The position numbers were made by a program, and so were the translations under genes. Shown here piece after piece: positions 12,501-24,500 of a stretch of 64,000 nucleotides of DNA (positions are counted from its first letter, which is position 1; every line of letters begins with the position of its first letter). The notes beneath the pieces were generated by a model, which worked only from the letters and a program-made list of their open reading frames with translations, was not told where the DNA came from and ran no database searches. This DNA comes from Incurvaria masculella (taxonomy: Eukaryota > Arthropoda > Insecta > Lepidoptera > Incurvariidae). The stretch is taken from NCBI GenBank assembly GCA_946894095.1, contig OX335651.1, positions 9,384,501 to 9,448,500 on the forward strand, given 5' to 3'.

Positions 12501-15500
12501 TTTGTGTGTTTGCATGTTGTGGGTGTATACAATCAAGGAATGTGCGAAATGGTCTGGCGTTCAGCAATTCTGCAGGCGTTTTGCCTGTGGTAGCGCTGGG
12601 AGTGGACTTCATGGCATATAACAATCTGGGTAATCTGAGATTCCAAGGGACATCAGACATCTTGCTAAGTTTTTCCTTGACGGTTTGGACTGTGCGTTCA
12701 GCTTGCCCGTTAGAAGCAGGGTGGTATGGTGGTACTAGTATGCTTCTTATCTGATTTCTGCTGCAGAAATGTTTGAACTCTGCAGATGTGAACATTGTTG
12801 CGTTATCTGAGACCAAGATCTCGCAGAGCCCTTGGCTGCTGAAGATTTCTCTCAATACTTGAGTGACTACAGCTGATGATGTATTGGGGACTATACGTAC
12901 TTCTGGCCATTTTGAAAACGCATCAATTGCGATGAAAAATGTCTTTCCCATGTATGGACCAGCAAAGTCAACATGTAAGCGGGACCACGGTCGCGATGGT
13001 GGCGGCCAAGCTGTACATACTTTTGGCGGTAAGTGTCGATGGTTCTGACATATATCACACGAAGCCACAGTTGCTTCAATATCCTTGGTTATGTTCGGCC
13101 ACCAAACATAACTTCTTGCCACCCCCTTTGTGGCAACAATTCCGTTGTGTGAGTCGTGCAATATTTTTAATATGTCCTTTCTTATGCATTCTGGAATCAC
13201 AACTCTGTTACCGATTAGAATGCAATCTTTCATCGTCGACATCTCTGCGCGTCGTAGCCAGTATGGATGTAATGATTTTTCTGTTACCTTCTGTGGCCAT
13301 CCCCTGCGTATCCAGCTATGCACTTTAGATAGAGTGATATCCTTTCGAGTGAATTCTGCAATTTTCTCGGCCGTGAGATTCGGGTCGTTAGGTTCTGCTG
13401 TCATCAGCAGAACATCTCCATAGGCTTCGTCGTGTTTATCTTCATTGTCTCCTTGTTCTGGCCACCTGCTCAATGCATCAGAGTTGCCTAGTTTCTTTCC
13501 TTCTTTATACTTCAATTCATAGTCATATGTGCTGAGCTGAAGTGCCCATCGGGTCATTCTGGGTGACAGTGTGATTGGTATTGGTTTGTTGGTTCCGAAA
13601 ATGCTTATAAGCGGCTTATGGTCAGTGAAGATTATCACTTTTTTACCCCAGATATAGTTATGAAATTTGCTAAGCCCAAACATGATTCCCGTTGCCTCTT
13701 TGTCCAATACCGAATAATTTCTTTCATGTTTGTTTAACGTTCTTGACGCCATTGCGATTGGTTTCTCTGATCCGTCGTCCATTATGTGTGCTAACGTTAT
13801 GCCGACGCCATATGCTGATGCGTCGCATGACAGTGTGATTTCTTTGTTTGCGTCAAAGTGAACTAGAACCCTGTCAGATGTAAGTAGCTCTTTTGCTTGA
13901 TTAAAAGCAGACTCTTCTGACTCTGTCCACTTCCAAATGGAGTTTTTGTCTAACAATCGATGTAACGGTTCCAGTACTGAGGCCTTGTTCGGAAGAAATC
14001 GCTCATAGAAGTTGTACAGCCCAAGGAAAGCTTGCAACTCTTTAACAGTCGTCGGTTTCGGAGCATTTACAATTGCGCTCACTTTATTCCTGTTCGGCTT
14101 CACACCTTCTGGAGTTATTGTGAACCCTAAAAAGTCCACTTCTTGTAAGAGGAAACAACATTTGTTTTGGTTTAGTTTTAAACCCGCTTCACTTATCAGT
14201 TTCAGCACTTCCTCTAGTCTGTTGTTATGTTCTTCTATCGTTCTTCCAGATACTAGTATGTCGTCAAGCAGGACCTGTACTCCTTTGATGTTACTTAGTG
14301 TTTGCGTCATTAAGCGCTGAAATATGCCTGTGGCGGCCTTTACTCCGAACGGTAAACGATGGACCGAGAACAAGCCTTTGGTCGTGTTAATGGTGAGTAT
14401 TTTTGCAGTTTCATCGTCCACTTCCACTTGCGTGTATGCGCGCTCCAGGTCTAATTTAGAAAAGTATTTGCCGCCTGCTAGGTTTGCCAGTATATCGTTG
14501 TTGGTTGGTAATGGATAGGTGTCATTATTGGTAGCTTTGTTTACTGTCGATCGGTAGTCACCGCAGATGCGGATGCCACCCGATGGTTTTACCAAAGGTA
14601 CTATGGGGGTTGCCCATTTTGAGTATGCTATTGGTTTCAGCACCCCCTCTATCGTCATTCTGTCAAGTTCTTCCTCCACCTGTTCTCTCAATGCATATGG
14701 CACACTGCGATATTTAAGGTAAGTTGGTTTCATTTCTGGATCTGGGCGGATAGATACTGCAGGTCCGTTGTATCTACCTAGCGATTGTTCGAACACTGTT
14801 GGATATTTATTTAAGATGCTTTTAAGGTAATCTGGATTAACCTGGTTTAGTCCATGAATCTGTATCTGTAGCGGAAGTAGCCAGTTTCTGCCGACTAAGC
14901 TGGGGCCGTTGCTTTTGGCGATTAATAGTGGAAGTGTGGCCTCACTGTTTGCATATCTGACTCTCATATTTATGACCCCAACTAAGTCTACTCCATTCCC
15001 CGTCCACGCTTTCAATCGGAGGTTAGTTTTCTCTATTTTTGGTTTGGGTTCTCGGTTCCATATCTTTTCATAGTTGTCTCTGCTGATGATGGTAAATGCT
15101 GCTCCCGTGTCGAGCTCAAAGTCATGTTTTACGCTGTCCATTGTAACTGTCATCATAAATGAAGGGAATAATTTCTTATCGGTGGTATTTTCGTCTCCTA
15201 TGTTGTACAGACTGTTCATTATATGATCGGCATTGTTGTTTGTATCTGGATTATTTTCTGTGTTCATTTCATTGATGTTGTTCCTACGAGCCTGGTCTCG
15301 TTTTTTCTGCTGGCAAATTCTCTCGATATGTCCAGTTATGTGACAGTACCGGCACGATACGGTCACGGTCAGCCTCGGTGGCCCAGTGGCGCGACACTTC
15401 GGCGATCGCTCTCCGAAGTTAAGCGTCGCTGGGTCCGGTCTGGTCTTGGATGGGTGACCATTCGACCGTTGAGAGAGGCTGGCCGTGGTTCGGATTCCAC

Positions 15501-18500
15501 GTTAAGCTGTAGGTCCCCTTCCTTACTTACTAGGTGGTAGGGTTTATCCCGCCCGGGTTGGTACCATCGCATTGGATGAACGATGGTCGAAGCGGCAATG
15601 AAAATTTTCCGTGTTTTCCATCCAGTTCAATGTAGCCGTGCAATATAAGGAAGGTCCTGGCATGGCACCTAGTTCCCATGTGGTGTGTTGGGCTAATACC
15701 ATGACAGAACTTGTGGTATTAGCCATCCATGTCCAGTCACATAAAAAAAAAAAAAAAAAACGATAGATGTTTTACCTTGCACTCCCCTAAATGTGAATTT
15801 CCGCAGCGAAAACACTTAGTTTTTGCATTTGATGGTACACTTATTCGATTCATGTCCATTGGTTCCCCTGCGTGGTCCGTGTTGGTGAATGTGGTTGCAT
15901 TCGTTCTACTTCTACTGTTTATTATGCTTAGGTCTTTTCCGGCTGTCTCTGCGGCAATTGCTGTGCTTACTACATTTGCATAAGTCAAGTCGCAGCGTTG
16001 CAACAACTCCTTCTGGAGTGTTTTGTTCTGCATGCCGCACACTATCCGGTCTCGTAACATTCGTTCAAGAAATGTGCCGAAGTTGCAAAAGTTGCTGATT
16101 TTTCGTAGATCTGTGATGTAGTCTGCTATGTTTTCATTTAAGCCCTGGTCGCGCCTGTAGAACTTGTAGGTTTGTGTGATTTCATTGGGTTGCGGTTCGA
16201 AGTGTTGAGTCAACAACTGCACTATTTGTTCGATGGACACCTCGTCGGATTTTCGGGGGCTGATCAGGGAGATCAGGGTGGTGTACGTCTGTGCGCCGCA
16301 GACCGCATAAAAGTTCGCGCGTTGGAGCTTCGGGTCGGTGATTTCGTTTGCCGCAAAACAGTAATACAAACGCTCATAGTATGCAGTCCAGTTTTCGCCT
16401 GGTTTGTACTCTTCGTACCGGATGGATTTAGCCATTTTTATCTCTCGTCGCCACTGTTATAACCTTGGTTTATGACCGCGAAAGCAAACACGATGTTAGT
16501 TTTGACACATGATGTAATTGACAAAACATAACCTCAATCTAAATGTCATTGGTGAGAGTACTACATTTTAGGCTACAATATTTCGGTACACAACAGCCAC
16601 CTTAATCGATAGCGTTCGTAGTAGGGCTCCAGGCATTGAGGAATTTATGGGTTTGACAATAGCCAATTGCATTGACTTCTATAAGGGCGTAGGTGAAATC
16701 AGATTTAATTATATAATAACTCCAACTAATTTGGATATTAAACATAAATTTATGGTCTGGCTATATTTGAAACGAATAATGATAAATAACTTGTTCAGAT
16801 ATTTCTTTTAACAACTTGCATCGCATTTCAAAATTTGAGAATTCAATGCACAAAAAAAATCAAGTTTTATCCTTAGATAACAAATCTACAAAATCGCTAT
16901 TATATTATAGAAATACAAATCTCTTGAATGTTGCAGTTTATTAATAAATTTAATGAAATGTTATTGTACACGCACCTTTATTAAAATGAACACATTTGGC
17001 TCTTATCACAACCTTAGCGACGTTAGGTTCAGGTTACACAGTAAAATCGCCATTGAAGCATTGTAATCAGATATTAAAAATGCTTCAATGTAAATGTCCC
17101 TGCATAAACTAAAATTAATGAGTAATGTTGTATCCATTCAAATAATAGAACTATCATTTAAATACCTCTTGAGAAGGAAGATGTAAGGGGAAATACTTAC
17201 ACCCTGCAATTGAGGTGAATGTGACGCCACTGGACTTTGTATTTGTGATTGTTGATATATCTGAAATAATTATTTATATCTTAAGTTATAATTTGATAAT
17301 AAGACTATACAACAAAGTGTTCTTGAGATTACACCTTTGGGGGCACCCTTGTGATTATAATTGTGCAACAAGTTGTGTAGCACAATTTTAAAGAAGTAGG
17401 TTCTCATTCCAGCTCAGTTGGGATGATGTGAAATATTAATGTTGGTTAAGGTTAAAAAAACCCTCCGTCCCCTTTCTACCTTCGCTCAGCGTGTAACAGG
17501 GAGAAAATGCACAAATTCACAGTCGACATTCCAAAAATAAGAACCCACCAATCCTCTAGATCCTTTATAAGGTTGGTAAAAATGGGGTCCTTCAAACATG
17601 GAGTGAAGAAGTCCCTGGCCGGCTGGCATGGTTTTCGCAGCCCCCCTGAAAGTTGGAAAGCCCATCCAGCTTAGCGTACGCCATATGCCGCGCTTAACAT
17701 AAAAAAAAGTTTATCTGTAAAAAGAAGTCGAACATTCAACATTTATGAACCTGAACCTTTATGAAAGCCGTTATTAAATTAAATAACATACCTGCGGACT
17801 ACGACTTGGTGTCTGTAATTGAGGGCTAGTTCTCTGAGCTTGCAGTTGTTGAAGAAAATGTTGCGGGGACGATATACTGTTCTGTTGCTGCATCGGAGAC
17901 TGTTGGGCATGCATTGGTGACTGCTGTGTATGCATTGGAGACTGTTGCAGATGCATAGGAGACTGTTGGGAGTGCATTGGCGACTGGTGCTGATGCATTG
18001 GAGACTGCTGAGTATGCATCGGGGACTGTTGAGGATGTATTGGCGATTGCTGAGAGTGTAATGGCGACTGTTGCATATGAATGGGGGATTGCTGTTGATG
18101 CATGACCGATTGTTGCTGTAGAATGGAAGATTGCTGACTTTGCAGTGCAGACTGCATCGACTGCATATTAGACTGTTGAGACAACATTTGCGACTGTGCC
18201 ACATGCATAGGGGATTGTTGGGGATGCATTGGAGACTGCTGCGAATGCATTGGAGACTGCTGGGAATGCAGCGGCGACTGTTGAGCGTGGAGAGGACTTT
18301 GCTGTGCATGCAGCGGAGACTGTTGGGAATGCAGAGGTGATTGAAGTGGCGAAGTAAGGTGGTGCAGCGGCGATTGCGGGGCCAGAGAGTGGTGTGGAGA
18401 TTGTGAGTGGGGTGACTGGATATGCAGTGGCGACATAGCTGGTCGTTGTCCACCCGGGCGCTGTACAGTTGGTTGCCCTGTCGTACGTATTGTCTGAAAC

Positions 18501-21500
18501 TGCTGCTGTCCAAACTGTTGCAGATGCATGGTATTTTGTTGCATTCCGGTAACCTGTTGCCTTTCCGGTTGACCGACCGATAACTGACGAACTAATTGCT
18601 GCTGAGTACCAGCCACCGACTGCTCAATCACCAGAGTCCTAGCGCCTTGAATGATTCGACCTTGGGGTTGTACTTGATGCGGGGATGCCACAATAGCCCC
18701 CAAAGTTCTTCCCTGTGCCCCCATTAAAGTTGTTTGTTGGCCATCAGGTCCTATAACAGACTGTTGTCTCACAATAGTTTGCTGTCCTGCAGCAGTTTGT
18801 ATGACTTGCATTTGCCGATTAATTTCAATTTGTTTCTGGACAAACACAGTTTGCTCAGTGGTCATCTGCGGCTGTCCAACGACGGTTTGTTGAGCTAGTG
18901 GTGGATTCTGCTTGTTACGATATTCCTGAAAACAAAATGTTTATTATAGAGAAATATGGTCATAGAGATATTTATACCAATGCACTGTTCTTAAACTAGT
19001 CATGCCATGTTTCATCCCTTTCGATTGAATTTGAAACTACATGTCAATGCAAAGGGCAGAACATAGTATAACTGTTCCAGGGTTGATTTGGTTTTGATTT
19101 ATTAATAAAGCCCATGTTAAATAATTGTGTGAGAATTAAAGGTACCTGCACAAGCATGGAGTGCTGGCGAGCTTGTTTCCTGGCCGATTCGAGGTGCTTC
19201 TGAAGTGTCGACTGCTCCTGGGAGACCCGTGCCAGCTCAGACGCGTCCCCCGGCGCAAGCTCGTTGCCCGACTTGCGCAGCTGCCTCTGCTTGCTGTTCA
19301 GCGACTGCGGAGGGGCGACACGTCAAGAAGGAGGGTTTCGCCTAGCGCGAAGTCCATTCGGAGGATACTAAATGCGCACAAACACGAAAGCTCACTACGG
19401 CGGCGGCGGCTCACCTTGCGCATTTTGCGGAGTTTCTGGACCTCGGTGTCGTAGTACTTGAGCTGGTCGCCGACGAAGATGTTGTGGTGTTGAAGCCACT
19501 GCTCGTAGAGAAGCTGCGCCTGGCGGTCGGCGTCGGTGAGGATGCGCTCGGGTGGTGGGGGCGGCGCGGGGAGGGGCGACGCGGCGAACAGCGGCACGGC
19601 GGGTGGCGGTGGCGCTACGGGGGTGGGGGGCGTGGCCGCCGCGCTCCCACCCCCCACCCACTCGCCCTCCGTCTGCCGCTCCTGTTCCCGCTTCTCCTGT
19701 TCCAGTAGCTCCTCCAGAAGCAACGGTTGCTCCTGGTTTACGTTCTGATGGTTAAATTATTGTTTCTTTCAAGTTTCGTGTTATTTAGTCCCTCCACCGC
19801 TTCGCCGTGACGTGTTGGCGCATCGGAGAGGTGGCACGGTTAGTGAGTATCCGTAACCTAAGGCATGTGCTTAAAAATGGTAATTAGTGGATGAAGAATT
19901 ATTGTGTGTGCTAAAACAACTTAGTATTGTAATAGTTTTAGTTTTTCATAGTTTTTCACCATAGTTTATTTACCAATAGTTTTCCACCATAGTTTATTTA
20001 CCCAACATTCAAAAATATTTTTTTAAATAACCTTTCATCTAAACTGCTTTCTAGTAAATACTCAGATTGTTACAGAAAGAGGGTTCATGGTCTTCCCGCT
20101 TCTTAAAGATGTGGTGTGTAATGCAAGTTGTATCCGAGGATGTAAGCAAAATGCAAGGTTGAATCTTGAAAATTACCAATATACCATCCGTACATGGTCG
20201 TCACACAACAATTCTGGCAGATAAAGGAATTATGCAAAGTGGAAAGATATAATGAGTAAAGTTACTCTAGAAAACTTGCATCGTGTAATGTTTAACACCA
20301 TATTCGGAAAATGTATGATTCCAGCTAGTGTTCATTAAAAAAAATTACATCAACATTTTATGCATTTAAAAAATATGAAGTTGCCTCTCAAACGTATTTA
20401 TTTCCGTGGTTGATATTAAAACTAAATGATTTGAATGCAAAGACATCAGCTGACAATGGTTTTATTTAATACATTCTAGCCCTGTGCACAGTGTTGGCAA
20501 GCTGGAAATCGGTAAGTTGCCCACTTTCTGTGTTCGCTGGAGGTTTGAGCGTTTATTTTCGCATCAAAAATCAGCCTTTGATACCTTGATACCTTCAGTA
20601 GGTAATAGTCCTGCATGCCAGATTTGCTCTACTATCGCCTATTCCAATAAGGCGTATTTTGGCGCCACAAGCTCGGTCGATATCAACCTAATGGAAACCA
20701 AGGGGTTAAGAGTGTAATTTAAAAAAGGAATGTTTTAATCCGTTTCTCGTGTGTGATAAACCCTCTCAACAAATTCATCGATAAAAAAATCAATTTCGTA
20801 TTTTTTTCTAAATCCTAAGGAATGGCTAAAAAAAGGTTAAAATAATATGAGCCTACATTTAAATTATAATTACCCACAGCCACATTCCTACAGTGCTATA
20901 ATCTATTATTAACTCAGTCAGTTTAAGCAATTTCTTGTAGCATTTAAAAGCATCGAGCCAGTTAACTAATTCTGTTAGTTATTTAATCCAATTATCTATG
21001 TCTTGCCAGTTCTTTATTCACTGTGTTTGTTGAACTAGAAAATGATAAATTATGACAAATCCGAGTTTAGCGTAATGCCTATGGTTGATGAATAAACTAT
21101 ACACAACTGCTTGATAGAGTGGAAAATAATTTTTGCAAGCTTTACATTTTTATAATGAACTGATAATATACAGGTTGATTGGCACATAGATCATGATTTT
21201 TTTTATAGGTAAGTGGATGGGGCATTTGTACGGTCTTGGCGGATGATACCTTTTGTTAGATGTCATGTGGTATTATGATAGGACTTTGTTCATTTTTTTT
21301 TTGAAAATTACTAAAATTCCAGCTTTAAACCCTTGTAACTTTTTTGTTTATAGTTGTAACAGTGCAAAATTTTATTATTTAATAAAGAACATTACTTATA
21401 GACATAAATTCTCTTACATGTCTTTAAAATTATACCATCACGGCTGTCAAATTATGAATGTTTGGACAATCGCCACTAGTTTTCTTTTTAAACACGTAAT

Positions 21501-24500
21501 TTGTTCACAATAATTCTTCATTTATAAAACTATTGGAAATAAAACTGAAAATGCCAAACATGTATTAGGTACATAATACATATAATATTTGATTCTATAA
21601 ATTATTTTGGCATCTCCACTTTTATCACCTTCAAAGAGAAAAATATTCAAGGTGAATCGGAAGTACATGACTATATGTCTAGTGGGCAACACCTTTTGAG
21701 CACTTTGACAATGAATCAGACAACGAACAATCAGCAAAAACTTGTTTTGTTAGTTTTATAAAGCTATTTATTCTGTTATCTGTTTTCTATTCACTGCCGA
21801 CCAAACCCGATATAGCATGATGTTTGGCGCACTTCTATATTGTGATTTACAAAATAATGCACTCAACATTGTAAAACCATATCATTTTGGATTTATAACT
21901 AAAATAAGTGTAGACCGAACAGATTTTCAAAGATTTATGTCTTCTAAAAATACTGTAAGCTATATTACATTTCATTAAACATATTTTGTTTGCATCTTAC
22001 AAAAATGTTAAATATTTCACCTCAGAGGTTCAGGTCAAATCCATGTTTTTTTACTTGAGTGTTAATAATATTGTTGCTCATCAGACATTAAAACACGGGT
22101 TGAGTAATAAGAAGGAAGTAAATAGAATAAACAGACAAAATAACATCAAATATGTACTTCCGAGTCTGTATTCCTTGAAGGTTTTTTTGGGAATCAATTA
22201 TTACCCAACACCATTTCATGTTGCAAGTCATTTACATTTTTTATTTATTTTCAGTAGAAACCCTATGAGCTTTCATTCAATTCGTTTTACAGATGCAAGT
22301 GTGTGTTAGAACTATTCAAAAGCAAGTCTAGTGAGTAGTGCATGCGTAGTGCGTGCGTTGAAAGTTAATATAAGAAATAAAAAATAGGGTTTCTACTGTA
22401 ATTACAATTAAATCCATATTGATTACAATATATTTGGATTCTTTTAAAATTAAAGTAACCTCAAAACTAAATTATTCATATAATATGCAACAAGCAGAAC
22501 ATTTATTACTTATTACTTTACCGGAATATATTGTTTTTTATTTTGTGCATTTTGGTATTGTCTTATTTGATAAAAAATAGCACTTGAAAATGTCGGTTAA
22601 TATCATGACACATCTTCCTAAAAAGCACTTCTTTATTATTATTCAGTATTTTTCAGGATGAAAACTGAAAATAGAAAAAATTCTTTGTGTATAACTTCAG
22701 CAATCCTTGCCAAGCATGTTGGAGTATTGAACTATGAATTTATGTTTTTCTTATCGTTAGCTTCACCAAAGCAAGAATCCAAACAGTTTGAAAAAAAAAA
22801 TGGGATTAGCGTTGCAAGTTTTCCAATGCAGTTACAGCGAAAAATATCAATAGAATAAAAAACACTCTCAAATGTTGTTTGGGGAGATTGGTACCTCCAA
22901 ATGCAACAATATATAATACAAGCTCAGTAGTGTAGATGCAGACCGTCATTTTCATATGCTTACTTTACTATATAAAAACTGTCTAGCTCATAGACATCTT
23001 ATAAGAAGGTAGTAAGAACCTTTTTCATTGTTCTGTTTTATCTTCTCTTAAAAAAACAATTTGGCAGAGCATTTGTTTGACGGCGGACATAAAGCAAATA
23101 ATCATGAATGGCTGTTGTAGCGCTGAAGCTTGTACAAAAAAATTCTGTGAGTCAAACTCAATTCTGAAATAGTGGGCTCTTAACTTGGTGAGCACAAACT
23201 ATTTGCCGGAGACCTTATGTGCTAGCTTGCTAGCGACGGCCTTTACACCAGAGAATACTTGTAATCTACATGTTATTATATAAGCAACTTTGTTAGTTGT
23301 AGTAATTTCTATTTCTAATCCATTTGCGCTGAGGGTTGCTGTATCTTTTGTTATTGTTCTTTGCCTTAAGCTGTTCTACCAAGAATTATTTAGCAGTAGC
23401 ATTTACATCTAAGTACGTAAGTGGATGGAAAATCAGTAGTGTCTTTGCCGATTATTCTTTACTGGTTGATCGAATCTGCAGATCTATCAATTTTGGACGA
23501 AACTTTAGTGTAGTTTGACTAACAAAAAAGTTTAAACAAATGTAATGAAAAAAAAAAAAATTTACAGTTTTTGAGATGTCCATTTTTCAGTAAGTTTTGG
23601 CATCGTTTCACTATGAGTGGATATCGTGCTTATTTTTTTTTTAATTATTGAAAACAAATTAAAATTAAAACTGAATAGAAATAAAATGTTAATAGGACTT
23701 TAAAGAATATTACTTTTTTTCTCCTAAACTGCACTAGGAAACCTATAGAGTTGACATTTCGATAGTTGATGTTTATGTCACCGCTGAAACAGCCTTAATA
23801 GGAGGATGGAACCAATAAAATAGGATGAATTGATATTATGTAAGTGCTTATTAAGATATTGAGCACTATTAACGCCACAGTCAAACCAATAATCTGATTA
23901 GTGTACAATCTTTAAGAATGTATCTGCACTATCTTCAACTATTTTAGAAATGAAAACCTCGAATGGAGCTGAACTGCAAATACGTTCAAAGACAAAATAC
24001 ACCAAACGCAATGTATCATTAGGGCAATAACAAACTATTCTGTTTAAATTTTCATTTGTTTCAAGACTCATAATAAACGTGAAAGTGCAACCGGTGTGAG
24101 TACATACTCTAGAGTAAAGTTAGTCGAGTGTAGGGATGAGTTAGCTGGAATAGTACAAAGATTAGTCAGTGGCAGGCGAGGAGTTGATAGGCGAAGCATG
24201 CAGCCGGAGGTAAGCCAGAGTAAGCCAAAAGAGCCTTCAAACATCACATCAAGATAATAAAGACATTCACATCGTACCGACACCTTGCGAGGCGTGTCGA
24301 GAAGCGCGCTTTGACTTTTGAAAATATTTTTATTGGTTTGGGTATTCTTTTAAATACAGGTAATTATAATTTCCCTTGCAGTAAGATCTCGAAATAAAGA
24401 GAACTTTTAAAATTACGTTCTCCGATTTTCAAAGAAATTAAAGTAGCGAAAATCTTCAGTCTCGCGGGCAAGCGTAAAGTGGCGCAAAACCCCCATTACC

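Larger units (their letters stand above)
11883..16595 (-). mobile_element. Ty3/gypsy LTR retrotransposon, Mag-like, recent
   Basis: Length 4,713 bp, minus strand, with 141-bp LTRs at 11883-12023 and 16455-16595 that look identical base for base, each bounded TG...CA. A 5-bp target duplication, gccac, flanks it (11878-11882, 16596-16600). The primer-binding site TGGCGACGAGAG starts at 16453, and a purine tract lies just before the 3' LTR at 12024-12034. Short LTRs and a gag with zinc knuckles fit the Mag-type lineage of Ty3/gypsy common in moths. No env gene. Identical LTRs mean a recent insertion. Confidence 0.95.

Noticed and set aside
11883..16595. Possible env gene or viral identity for the gypsy element
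   Set aside because: There is no ORF after pol and before the 3' LTR other than short frames; it is a plain retrotransposon.
18131..18340. Plus-strand Leu/Arg/His-rich frame
   Set aside because: Antisense of the heptad minisatellite.
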